From JBHHWH01 sp046756405 (lineage in GTDB: Bacteria; Actinomycetota; Acidimicrobiia; Spongiisociales; ZC4RG35): 24,600 bases of DNA. The position numbers and the translations under genes were made by a program. The DNA lies in the NCBI GenBank assembly GCA_046756405.1, contig JBHHWH010000033.1:1-24600 (forward strand), read 5' to 3'. The notes under the pieces are model-generated. The model searched no databases, had not been told where the DNA came from, and saw only the letters and a program-made list of their open reading frames with translations. Positions 7,527 to 15,182 of the stretch are shown here, one piece after another. Every line of letters starts with the position of its first letter. Within the stretch, counting starts at the first letter, position 1.

Positions 7527-8429
7527 ATGGGCTACCGGCGGGCTGAGGGCCTTGCTGAACAGATCCTCCGCGAGGTGGATACCGAAGCCATCCCTCACAT
7601 GGAGTTCACTCTGAAAAGCGAACGGGTCTCCCTCGAGCGGCAAGTCGCCGCCAAGCTGGCCCGCTCCAAGGGAGCCATCCGGCGCTGGCAGGGACCTCTC
7701 CACGTGTCTGTGGTCTTCGCCATGTACCGGGAGACCCAACGCATGCTGCCCTCCGACCTGCACCCTCCGGGTGAGGACTTCATCAACGCCAGAGTCGCCC
7801 AGCTCTACTGGCTTTTCGGGGAGCGGGACTGCTGGGATCTGGTCATGGTGGACGATTGATGCCCCGATGGCAGCGGGGGAATGGCGACAGAGATCATCGA
7901 GGATCGCGGCTACCACGAAGTGGCCAAGGTGCTTTTCATCGCTGATGCCATCGAGAACGGCCACCCCGCGGTCTCAGGACTGTCCACACCCGACGAAAGC
8001 CGCAAGGGAGGCGCCATCGAACTGGGGATGCACGAAACCGTGGCCCAGGTCCGATCCGGCCATATCGTCGTCTATACCGACGCCGACCTCTCTACCCATC
8101 TCGGCCAGATAGGCCTCCTCGCCCGCGCTCTCGCCGACGGGGCTGACTGTGCCGCCGGATCCCGGCGGGAACCCAGCTCGGTGACGGTGAAGGCAGCGCC
8201 CCGGGACTACCGCGGCAAGCTGTTCATCTACCTGTGGAAGCAGATGCTCCCGCCCCTGGGGGACATCGTCGACTCCCAGTGTGGCTTCAAGGGGTTCCGG
8301 GGCGACCAGGTCGAAGTGCTCGTCTTGAACACCCTGGAGAAGAGGTTCGCCTTCGCGGAGCCGACGCAGACACCGTTGCCATCGCGGCGAACGCGCCAGC
8401 GACCTGACGCGTATGCTTCTACTCCATGA
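7527..8429 (+). pseudogene. Family-2 glycosyltransferase, broken by an in-frame TGA and 3' truncation
   Basis: One continuous frame with a single internal TGA at 7857-7859. Before it lies an N-terminal GT-A segment (HVSVVFAMYRE, then WDLVMVDD); after it, in the same frame, come CPDGSG, the DxD-type VYTDADLS and the DSQCGFKGF motif seen in dolichyl-phosphate-sugar-like GT2 enzymes. In relatives the TGA position is the glycine of the donor-binding DDGxxDGS motif, so one change GGA to TGA explains it. The frame also loses family resemblance after LEKRFAF (about 8358); the remaining 70 bases read as unrelated Arg/Pro-rich sequence, and the usual C-terminal part is absent. The ATG at 7881 could only yield a fragment without the donor-site Asp pair. 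TGA ends many neighbouring genes, so it is a true stop here. A sequencing error could explain the stop but not the lost 3' end. Confidence 0.8.
8412..8417 (+). promoter_or_regulatory. -10 element of the lipoprotein gene, leaderless type
   Basis: TATGCT is followed by eight bases and the ATG at 8426, with no ribosome-binding site between. It lies in the divergent tail of the glycosyltransferase pseudogene. Confidence 0.4.
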
Positions 8430-9091
8430 GACGAATGACTCTCTTCTTCGTCGTCGCCGCCTCCCTCGTCATCGCGGCTTGCGGAGGAGTGGCAACCACC
8501 ACCACGCCGGCCGCCACCTCCCCTCCCACCACCCAGGCGACGGCGACCACAGAAGCACCAGAGACGACGACTACTACCGCCGGCACCACGACAACCGAGG
8601 CTGCGGAGGCTCCAGGACCCCAACTGGTCCTGTCCTCGCTCAACCTCGGCGACAACGGGATGATCGTGGTCACCAACGTCGGCACGGAGGCCGGCAGCCT
8701 CTCCGGTTACTTCCTCTGCCAGAGGCCCAACTACTTCGCCCTGCCAGAGGTCACTCTGGAACCGGGCCAGTCCTTTGCCATCAGCACCGGAGGCAGCGTA
8801 TTTCTCCCACCCCCGGGAGCGATCACCTCCGACGAGCTGGCCACCGTCGGAACACTCAGCCCCACCGGCGGAGAGATGGGTCTCTACTCTTCGTCCGACT
8901 TCAACTCGCCGTCAGCGATAGTCAGCTACCTGGAGTGGGGCAGCTCCGGCCATGGACGCAGCTCCGTAGCCGTGGAGGCGGGCATCTGGCCAGCCGGTGG
9001 GTTCGTGCCCACCGCGGAGGACACCAGCTTCGTCAGCGCCAACACCCTCCCCGCCACCGAGCCGGCCCACTGGCAGGCCTCCAGCGGCTGA
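8426..9091 (+). CDS. Lipoprotein with Thr-rich linker and lamin-tail-like domain
   Basis: 221-residue predicted surface lipoprotein of unknown function. The signal peptide ends in the lipobox IAAC (Cys19). Residues about 23-60 are a low-complexity Thr/Ala/Pro tether (runs of TTTT and TTEA), of the kind often O-glycosylated in actinobacteria. From about residue 66 the sequence (PQLVLSSLNL, then IVVTNVGTEAGSLSGYFLC and VTLEPGQSFAIST) has the pattern of a lamin-tail immunoglobulin-like domain: a strand, an N-x-G turn, a 'dLsGw'-like step and a 'L.pGqs' strand. Assignment is by pattern only. The ATG overlaps the last bases of the pseudogene frame (ATGA). An in-frame ATG three codons later is an alternative start. 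Base composition of the linker is skewed by ACC/ACG repeats, which reflects the Thr codons. Confidence 0.85.
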   Translation: MRRMTLFFVVAASLVIAACGGVATTTTPAATSPPTTQATATTEAPETTTTTAGTTTTEAAEAPGPQLVLSSLNLGDNGMIVVTNVGTEAGSLSGYFLCQRPNYFALPEVTLEPGQSFAISTGGSVFLPPPGAITSDELATVGTLSPTGGEMGLYSSSDFNSPSAIVSYLEWGSSGHGRSSVAVEAGIWPAGGFVPTAEDTSFVSANTLPATEPAHWQASSG

Positions 9092-9110
9092 GTCCTCCGA
9101 ACGGGCCGGA

Positions 9111-9500
9111 CTAGGGACCGAACCGGTGGGGCAGCAGCTCTTCCAGGGTGTGCTCTCTCACCTCCGAACCTTCGCCTGCGGTCACTATCACCCGCTCCAC
9201 CCCGAACTCGGCCATGATCTGGCGGCACCTGCCGCACGGGTAGGCGCCGTCGGTGTCGGCGGCGTCGACACAGGCCACCGCCACCACATCGACCTTGCGC
9301 ACACCGGCGGCGATCGCGGTGTTGATCGCAGTGGCCTCCGCACAGTTGGAGACCGGATAGGAGGCGTTCTCCACGTTGGCCCCGGTGAAGACTTCTCCGT
9401 CGGCTCCCACAACGACCGCCCCCACCCGGAAGTGGGAGTAGGGGGAATAGGATCCCTGAGCGGCAGCCCGGGCTGTCTGAACCAGTTCTTGAGTGTTCAT
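9111..9500 (-). CDS. cdd: Cytidine deaminase
   Basis: 129-residue zinc enzyme deaminating cytidine and deoxycytidine to uridine forms (pyrimidine salvage). The small homotetrameric type is recognised by SPYSHFRVGA near the N-terminus, the zinc/proton-shuttle motif NCAEATAI, and the second zinc motif PCGRCRQ. The ATG at 9500 overlaps the ftsY stop by four bases (ATGA), so it is co-translated as the last gene of smc-ftsY-cdd. The frame stays open further upstream inside ftsY, but family length and the MNTQELVQTAR N-terminus fit this start. It ends 19 bases from the convergent lipoprotein gene. Confidence 0.96.
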   Translation of the reverse strand: MNTQELVQTARAAAQGSYSPYSHFRVGAVVVGADGEVFTGANVENASYPVSNCAEATAINTAIAAGVRKVDVVAVACVDAADTDGAYPCGRCRQIMAEFGVERVIVTAGEGSEVREHTLEELLPHRFGP

Positions 9501-10450
9501 GACCCCAGCAAAGCAGCTACGAAGCGATCTGGGTCGAATGACAACAGGTCTTCGATCCCTTCCCCCACCCCGACCAGCTTCACCGGCAGGCCTAACTCCT
9601 TCTCCACGGCCAAGACGATGCCTCCCTTGGCAGTGCCGTCCAACTTGGTGAGCACGATCCCCGTCACCGGCACCGCAGCGGCGAACTCCCGGGCCTGAAC
9701 CAGGCCGTTCTGGCCGGTGGTCGCGTCCAAGACCAGCAGCACCTCGGCCACTCGCTCTCCGCCGGCAACGCGATAGATCTTGGCTAGCTGCTCCATGAGA
9801 TTCTTCTTGCCGTGGAGACGCCCGGCAGTGTCGATCAGCACGACATCGGCGCCCTGGGCCTTCGCCGAAGCAAGCGAGTCGAAGGCCACCGCTGCCGGGT
9901 CGCCTCCCTCCTGGCCTACCACCACAGGCACACCAAGGCGTTTCCCCCACACCTGGAGCTGTTCCCCGGCTGCGGCCCGGAAGGTGTCGGCGGCCCCCAA
10001 GACCACCCTCTTCCCTCCGGTGATCAGGCGGTGGGCCAGCTTGGCGATCGTCGTGGTCTTGCCGGTGCCGTTCACCCCCACCACCAGCACGACCGCAGGC
10101 GCGCCGTCGAGATGAAGCTCCCGATCACGTTCGGGGAACTCGGACCGCAGCGCTTCACTCAGGACGTCTCTTGCATCCTCGGCGGTGTCCGGGCGAGAGG
10201 TTCTCACTGTGGCCACGATGCGTTCGGCAGCGTCCACCCCGATGTCGGCGGCCAGCAGAACCTCCTCCATCTCGTCCCAGGTGCTGTGGGAGAGTCCCCT
10301 CCGGAACAAACCCCGCAGACCCGCCCCCAGCTCCCCCAGATCGAGCCTCGGGGAGACAGCTCGGACTCGTCTCGCGCGACGGGACCGCCAGATGACAACG
10401 CCCGCAATCATGAGGAGCGCGAGGACAGCGAGAACCAGGGATGTCTCCAT
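9497..10450 (-). CDS. ftsY: Signal recognition particle receptor FtsY
   Basis: 317-residue SRP GTPase that docks ribosome-SRP complexes at the membrane for co-translational insertion. A hydrophobic N-terminal helix (residues about 4-20) followed by an Arg-rich stretch would anchor it, as in other actinobacteria, instead of a long acidic A domain. The NG domain has a helical N part from about residue 38, G1 GVNGTGKTTT, the AADTFRAAA insertion-box region, G3 DTAGR and G4 TKLDGTAKGG, and ends with the usual GEGIEDLLSFDPDRFV. It lies 12 bases downstream of smc and overlaps cdd by four bases. The ATG lacks an obvious ribosome-binding site, so translation may depend on coupling to smc. Confidence 0.98.
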   Translation of the reverse strand: METSLVLAVLALLMIAGVVIWRSRRARRVRAVSPRLDLGELGAGLRGLFRRGLSHSTWDEMEEVLLAADIGVDAAERIVATVRTSRPDTAEDARDVLSEALRSEFPERDRELHLDGAPAVVLVVGVNGTGKTTTIAKLAHRLITGGKRVVLGAADTFRAAAGEQLQVWGKRLGVPVVVGQEGGDPAAVAFDSLASAKAQGADVVLIDTAGRLHGKKNLMEQLAKIYRVAGGERVAEVLLVLDATTGQNGLVQAREFAAAVPVTGIVLTKLDGTAKGGIVLAVEKELGLPVKLVGVGEGIEDLLSFDPDRFVAALLGS

Positions 10451-10462
10451 CAGTGTTTGGAA

Positions 10463-13400
10463 CTATGCCACCTGGTCGGAGCTGATCTCAGTCATGAGCT
10501 TGCTCACCACCTGCGACGAGCCTCCGGGCTCCATGGTCACCCCGTAGAGAACATCGGCAACCTCCATGGTCTGCTGCTGATGGGTGACGATGATGAGCTG
10601 CGCCTTATCCCTGAACTCATCGACGATGCGCAGGAACCGACGCAGGTTGACATCGTCCAAAGCGGCCTCCACCTCGTCGAGGACATAGAAGGGGCTGGGC
10701 CGGGCTTCGAAAATGGCAAACAGGAAAGCGAGGGCGGCCAGGCTCCGCTCTCCACCGGAGAGCAGGGTCATCCGGCTCAGCTTCTTGCCCAGCGGTTGGG
10801 CTTCGATCAGCACTCCGGACTGGGGATCCTCCGGGTCGGTGAGCCGCACCCGACCCCTGCCACCGGGGAAGAGGATGGCGAAGTAACGCTGGTAGGCCTC
10901 GGCAACATCGTCAAAGGCCTCTCGGAAACGCTTCTGAATCTCCTCGTCCAGAGCGGAGATCACCTTGCGCAGCTCATCGCGGGAGGATTGAACGTCGGCC
11001 ATCTGCTCAGAGAGGAAGACGTGCCGCTCCTCCAGAGCGGCGAACTCCCTGGCAGCCAGGGGGTTGATGGGGCCGAGACGCCTGAGCTGGGCGAGCTTCG
11101 CCTCCAGCAGCTCCTCCAGGTCGGTGCCCTCGGCTACTTCGGGACGGGACGCCACCAGGGCCTCCTCCTCCCCGGCATCAGCGTCGCGGCGTATCGTCTC
11201 GACGACGGCCTCCCGACGTAGCCGAAGCTCGGCAAGCCGCACTTCTAGCTCCGAAACCCGGGCCTGAGCGGTGGCTATGGCGGCGCGCCGCTCTTCGTGT
11301 TCCTGTCGTAGGGTCTCGAGGTCCGCCAGGTGGGCCTTGTGTCGATCCCGAAGCCGGGACTGTCGCTCTCGCAGTTCACCGATGCGAGCCCTGAGCACCG
11401 CCACCCCCCGGGTGGCGAACCGAGCCACCCTGCTCAGGGCCGCGGGATCGCCTGATGGGCCTGGGTCGTGGGTGAGCCTCTCCAACTCGGCGTCGATGCG
11501 CCGAACCCGCTCTTCGAGGAGGTTTTTCCTCTCCGTGACAGCCCGGAGCCGCCCTGCGGCCTCCTGCCACTCCCAGCGGGCCTTCTCCCGCTGTGCTGCC
11601 ACCTGCTGACGCCGAGCCTCCAGCTCCTCCCAGACCTTCATCCGGGCGGCCTCTTCTCCCTTCAGGGACTCGATCCGGCTTCGAAGCACCTGGATCTGGC
11701 CGGTGGCAGCCGCGATCGCTTCGCGGAGGGCCTGCCGCCGCAGCACCAGCCTCTCCGCCTCTTCCTCCTGGGATGCTATGGACTGTTCGATCCTCCTCAT
11801 GGCCTCGGACCGTCCGGCCAGCTCGGCCTCGGCGGCTTCGAGACTCTCCAGGGCATCCCTCTCGGCCTGACGGCTGGTCTCGAAGCCGCGACGGGCAGCG
11901 GTGTGGATCGACTCCGCCCGGGCCAACTGGGTGCAAGCGCTCTCCAAGGCCAGCTCGGCACTCTCCAGCATGGCGAGGCCTGCTCCCTCGGGGTCGGCGA
12001 TGTGAACTCCCGTCACCGAGATCAGATCGCCTTCGGGAGTCACCGCCCTGAGAGCCGGATGGCGAGCAACGATCTCCCAGCCGGTAACCCAACCTTCGAC
12101 GACGACGACATCCCCTAACAGCCTGCTCGTCAGGCCGGCGTGAGCCTGTTCCCCGAGCAGGTCTACCAGGGCCTCCACCCCTAGGGCGTCGGCTACTTCC
12201 CTGGCAGGAACCGATGACTCTGAGATCGCCGACACGACCGGCACCGCCCCACCTCCGGCGGCCTTCACGGTCCCCACGACGTCCCTTACAGCTTCTTGAT
12301 CGGTGAAGGCGACGGCGTCAGCCCAGCGACCGAGGGCCGCTTCCACCGCGGCCTCCAGACCGTCGGGCACGTCGAGTTGGGAGATGAGGGTACCGAGAGC
12401 TCCCTCCGCGTCCTCGGCGATCCTGCGGGCCTCAGAGTCGAAGCGTCCCGCCAGCGCCTCCCGCACGGCCTCCACCCGCGACTCCGCGACGGCCACCGTC
12501 AGGCGGGCCCGGCGGAGAGCCTCTTCCGCCTCCGACCATGTGCTCTGATCGCGCTCTCGTTGCTTCCTAGCCGAGGCGTAGGCCTGCTGGTAAGCAGTGA
12601 TCTGCTCGTCGAGGGCCTTGATTTCTTCGTTGATTCTCTCGACTTCCGCCTGTTCCTCGTTGCGACGGCCGGCAAGAACTTCGAGACGGTGAAGGATCTG
12701 GGCTTCCTCACGCCCGTCCCTCTCCAGCGAAGACTCCAGGGCGCTCAGCTCACCCCGCACCGCCGCCAGGGCTCCCTCTGGAGAGAGAGCGTTTTGAGTG
12801 GTGAGAGCCCGTTCTTCGTCCTCGAGGCCGCGGAGGCGGCGCTCGGCGGCCTCGGCAGAGGAAGCGGCTTCGGTTGCCTCGGTGCCGATGGCATCCAGTT
12901 CGGTGAGGATGGAGTGGCGCTCTTCTTCGAGATCGGCCCGGCGTTCGACGGCGACCTCGACCCGGCCGTTTACGGCCCGGGCCCGCTCGTGGGCCACCGA
13001 GGCGACCCGGCGGAGACGCTCCATGGTGGTCTCCAGGCTCGCCGCGGCGGTGGTGTCCCGGTCGAGTTCGTCGCCCACCCGGCTGGTCTCGTCGCCAAGG
13101 GCCCGGAGTCGTTGCGCCAGGTCTTCGACGGCTCGCTGGTCGACGTGGACCTTTTCCAGAAGCTGGGATCGCTCCGAAGTGGCGATCGTGATCTCCCGGT
13201 CGTGGCGGGCCAGGTCACGTCCTCCGAGATAGAGCCGCAGGGCGGCGACTTCGTCCTTCAGTCCCTGATACCGCTCGGCGGCCCTGGCCTGGCGCCGCAG
13301 GGGACGCATTTGTCGTTCGATCTCACCGAGAAGGTCCTGGAGGCGGACCATGTCCTCGTCGGTTCGCTCCAGCCGCCGTTCTGCCCGTTCTTTGCGACGT

Positions 13401-13912
13401 CGGTGCTTGAGGATCCCCGCGGCCTCCTCGATGACCGACCTGTTGTCATCGGGCGAAGCGGAGAGGATCCTGCCGATCTCTCCTTGACCGATGATCACGT
13501 GCTGATGCTTGCCGACTCCGGAGTCGGAGAGAAGGTCCTGGATGTCGAGGAGACGGCAGGCAACACCGTTGAGCTCGTAGTCACTGGAGCCGTCCCGGTA
13601 GAGGCGCCGGGTGATCGAGATCTCGTCGAGGTCGATGTCGAGACGACGGTCGGCGTTGTCGATGACCAGGGTCACCTCGGCCCTACCCAGGGCGGGTCGG
13701 GTGGTGGTACCGGCGAAGATGACGTCTTCCATCTTGTCGGTACGGAGGGACTTAGTGGACTGGGTGCCGAGGACCCAGGAGAGGGCATCGACGAGGTTTG
13801 ATTTCCCCGAGCCGTTGGGCCCCACGACCACGGTGACACCGGGACGGAACTGGAGACGGGTCCGGTCGGCGAAGGACTTGAAACCGGCGAACTTCAGCGA
13901 TTGAAGATACAA
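10463..13912 (-). CDS. smc: Chromosome segregation ATPase SMC
   Basis: 1149-residue SMC protein, the core of the SMC-ScpAB condensin that extrudes loops and aligns chromosome arms. The N-terminal head has Walker A GPNGSGKSN (about residues 32-40) and a Q-loop region (IIGQGEIGRILSASPDD). Long heptad-rich coiled coils (about 170-500 and 670-980, rich in Glu, Arg and Leu) flank a hinge (about 510-660) with Gly-rich turns. The C-terminal head carries the ABC signature LLSGGERSL, Walker B YVLDEVEAALDD and a D-loop. Length and order are typical. The start is TTG (TTGTATCTTCAA), giving the standard YLQSLKFAGFKSF opening. A modest AGGT lies upstream. ScpA and ScpB are not in this window. Order mutM-acyP-smc-ftsY matches mycobacteria. 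Confidence 0.98.
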   Translation of the reverse strand: MYLQSLKFAGFKSFADRTRLQFRPGVTVVVGPNGSGKSNLVDALSWVLGTQSTKSLRTDKMEDVIFAGTTTRPALGRAEVTLVIDNADRRLDIDLDEISITRRLYRDGSSDYELNGVACRLLDIQDLLSDSGVGKHQHVIIGQGEIGRILSASPDDNRSVIEEAAGILKHRRRKERAERRLERTDEDMVRLQDLLGEIERQMRPLRRQARAAERYQGLKDEVAALRLYLGGRDLARHDREITIATSERSQLLEKVHVDQRAVEDLAQRLRALGDETSRVGDELDRDTTAAASLETTMERLRRVASVAHERARAVNGRVEVAVERRADLEEERHSILTELDAIGTEATEAASSAEAAERRLRGLEDEERALTTQNALSPEGALAAVRGELSALESSLERDGREEAQILHRLEVLAGRRNEEQAEVERINEEIKALDEQITAYQQAYASARKQRERDQSTWSEAEEALRRARLTVAVAESRVEAVREALAGRFDSEARRIAEDAEGALGTLISQLDVPDGLEAAVEAALGRWADAVAFTDQEAVRDVVGTVKAAGGGAVPVVSAISESSVPAREVADALGVEALVDLLGEQAHAGLTSRLLGDVVVVEGWVTGWEIVARHPALRAVTPEGDLISVTGVHIADPEGAGLAMLESAELALESACTQLARAESIHTAARRGFETSRQAERDALESLEAAEAELAGRSEAMRRIEQSIASQEEEAERLVLRRQALREAIAAATGQIQVLRSRIESLKGEEAARMKVWEELEARRQQVAAQREKARWEWQEAAGRLRAVTERKNLLEERVRRIDAELERLTHDPGPSGDPAALSRVARFATRGVAVLRARIGELRERQSRLRDRHKAHLADLETLRQEHEERRAAIATAQARVSELEVRLAELRLRREAVVETIRRDADAGEEEALVASRPEVAEGTDLEELLEAKLAQLRRLGPINPLAAREFAALEERHVFLSEQMADVQSSRDELRKVISALDEEIQKRFREAFDDVAEAYQRYFAILFPGGRGRVRLTDPEDPQSGVLIEAQPLGKKLSRMTLLSGGERSLAALAFLFAIFEARPSPFYVLDEVEAALDDVNLRRFLRIVDEFRDKAQLIIVTHQQQTMEVADVLYGVTMEPGGSSQVVSKLMTEISSDQVA

Positions 13913-13954
13913 AGTGTTCTACCTGGCAAACGACACAGCTGTAATTGCCGGATC

Positions 13955-13960
13955 AGGCTA
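13955..13960 (-). promoter_or_regulatory. Possible -10 element of smc-ftsY-cdd
   Basis: TAGCCT (TANNNT) on the minus strand in the 101-base gap before smc would place the start near 13947 and give a leader of about 35 bases. It is just beyond the terminator-like hairpin of the upstream unit. No good -35 box; weak call. Confidence 0.25.
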
Positions 13961-13962
13961 AC

Positions 13963-13982
13963 AAAACCCCGACGATCATCGG
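13963..13982 (-). terminator. Terminator-like hairpin between acyP and smc
   Basis: On the minus strand CCGATGATCGTCGG (13982-13969) can fold as a five-bp stem including one G-U pair, with a GATC loop, followed by GG and TTTT (13966-13963). It lies 31 bases past the acyP stop. The stem is short, so it may be partial, letting some transcription continue into smc. Confidence 0.45.
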
Positions 13983-14013
13983 ATCATGGCCCTTAAGAAC
14001 ATCACAACGAGTC

Positions 14014-14310
14014 TCAGGGTCGCCTCCTCGCCGGCGACGGGTGGATGAGGAAATCGCTGAGGTTCCGGTCTACGGCTATGACATCGCTCTCCACTCCGGT
14101 GACTACCGCCGCCGTTGGGCCTGCCCATGCCCAGGACACCAGGGCGTCGAGGGCGTCGGGTTCTCCCTGGGCCACGATCTCGACTCGACCGTCGGCCAGA
14201 TTGCGGGCCCAGCCCACCAGACCCAACGAGCGGGCAACCTGGCGACAGGTCTGGCGATAGCCGACACCCTGAACCACGCCACTCACCAGGAGATGAACTG
14301 CCTTGGTCAT
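14014..14310 (-). CDS. acyP: Acylphosphatase
   Basis: 98-residue small enzyme hydrolysing carboxyl-phosphate bonds such as those in acetyl or carbamoyl phosphate. The phosphate-binding loop GVVQGVGYR with its catalytic Arg near residue 19 and the catalytic Asn in GWARNLADGRVE are both present. The usual VGFR is VGYR here, a mild change. The ATG at 14310 overlaps the mutM stop by four bases (ATGA), so the pair is co-translated. An ATG four codons upstream (14322) is also possible. The C-terminal tail ending in a basic PSPARRRP stretch is slightly longer than in minimal acylphosphatases. Neighbour order mutM-acyP-smc is conserved in actinobacteria. Confidence 0.93.
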   Translation of the reverse strand: MTKAVHLLVSGVVQGVGYRQTCRQVARSLGLVGWARNLADGRVEIVAQGEPDALDALVSWAWAGPTAAVVTGVESDVIAVDRNLSDFLIHPSPARRRP

Positions 14311-15140
14311 GAGGTCTGGCATGCGGGACAGAAGTGAGTGGACCGGCCCCTCACCACGACCCGCTGGATCGCTTCTCCACAGCGCGTGCAGGGATGCCCC
14401 TCCCTCCCGTAGACAGCCAGAGAGACCATATTCCCTCCCGCCCGGCCGTCGGGAAGCAGATAGGCGAGGTCGTCCAGGGTGGTCCCACCGTTGTCGATAG
14501 CTGCGGAGAGCACCCTTCGTACTCCCTCCAAGAGGGCCGATACCTGGTCCGGACTCAGTTCCCCGCCGGGGCTGAGCGGGTGGATGCTCGCCTGGTACAG
14601 CGCTTCGTCGGCGTAGATGTTGCCCAGGCCGGCGAGGATGGTTTGATCGAGGAGGAGGGCCTTGATGGGTGCCCGCCTCTGCCGCAGGACGGTGCACGTC
14701 CACGCCGGATCGGGAAGGTCCTTCCAAGCGTCGCGCCCCAGTCTGGAGAGCCCGGCGTCGCCCAGTTCGTCTTCGTCGAAGGCGGCGACGAACCCGAAGG
14801 TTCGCGGGTCTATGAACCTCAGCTCCCGCCCATCATCGAGGCCTGCCACAAGGTGGGTGTGCGGCGGACGTTTGTCTCCCGGTGCGGCGATGGCGAACCT
14901 TCCCGACATTCCCAGGTGAGCCACCATGGTGTAACCATCGTCTAGGGGAGCAACGAGGAACTTGCCGTGGCGGTCGACAGCCTGGATTTCCCGTCCCGTC
15001 AAACGGTTCTTCACCTCCTCGGGGGAGGCATTCCTGCGTGCGGTCCTCGGCTGCGAGACGCAGACATTGGCAAAGACCCTTCCCACCAGCGCAGCCTCCA
15101 GGTACCGACGGGTTATCTCGACTTCCGGCAACTCAGGCAG
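14307..15140 (-). CDS. mutM: Formamidopyrimidine-DNA glycosylase, CTG start
   Basis: Base-excision repair enzyme removing 8-oxoguanine and formamidopyrimidines, then cleaving the abasic site. The mature enzyme needs N-terminal Pro-Glu (PELPEVE). In this sequence that motif is encoded only if translation begins at CTG (15140-15138): the codons read CTG CCT GAG TTG CCG GAA GTC. GGAGGT lies six bases before the CTG, ideal spacing. A start at the TTG three codons later would remove the catalytic proline pair. Other motifs: active-site Lys in DRHGKFLV, LGMSGRF, and a C-terminal zinc finger CTRC...CPAC with the catalytic Arg in GRSTHFC. 277 residues, normal length. It overlaps acyP by four bases. 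Confidence 0.95.
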   Translation of the reverse strand: MPELPEVEITRRYLEAALVGRVFANVCVSQPRTARRNASPEEVKNRLTGREIQAVDRHGKFLVAPLDDGYTMVAHLGMSGRFAIAAPGDKRPPHTHLVAGLDDGRELRFIDPRTFGFVAAFDEDELGDAGLSRLGRDAWKDLPDPAWTCTVLRQRRAPIKALLLDQTILAGLGNIYADEALYQASIHPLSPGGELSPDQVSALLEGVRRVLSAAIDNGGTTLDDLAYLLPDGRAGGNMVSLAVYGREGHPCTRCGEAIQRVVVRGRSTHFCPACQTS

Positions 15141-15166
15141 ACCATGACCTCCAGCGACAATGCGGT

Positions 15167-15173
15167 TACGGTA
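15167..15173. promoter_or_regulatory. Overlapping divergent -10 boxes between mutM and the membrane protein
   Basis: The near-palindrome GGTTACGGTACC (15165-15176) contains TACGGT on the plus strand (15167-15172) and TACCGT on the minus strand (15173-15168). The minus box predicts a mutM start near 15160, about 20 bases before its CTG, with GGAGGT in between. The plus box predicts a start near 15180, three bases before the ATG at 15183. The two transcripts would then not overlap. Back-to-back -10 boxes sharing bases are known in bacterial bidirectional promoters. Confidence 0.45.
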
Positions 15174-15182
15174 CCTGCGCCC

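Noticed and set aside
7451..7528. ATG at 7528 as the gltB start
   Set aside because: It overlaps the ATG of the divergent gene, has no ribosome-binding site and would place the gltB -10 box inside the coding region. TTG 7450 fits the short propeptide before the catalytic Cys.
7857..7859. Selenocysteine or reassigned TGA in the glycosyltransferase
   Set aside because: A small CCCCG/CGGGG stem follows the TGA, but the family position is glycine, not cysteine (the Cys is the next codon). TGA also ends ftsY, mutM, plsX, rpmF, yceD, coaD and recG normally, and the gene is 3'-truncated as well, so decay is simpler.
9091..9112. AGTCC/GGACT inverted repeat between the lipoprotein gene and cdd as a terminator
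   Set aside because: Short arms, large loop, no U-run on either strand, and the arms run into both stop codons; not supportable.
9501..9950. Long N-terminal extension of cdd
   Set aside because: This stretch is the frame-shifted shadow of ftsY (Arg/Gly/Pro-rich) and cytidine deaminases of this type are about 130 residues.
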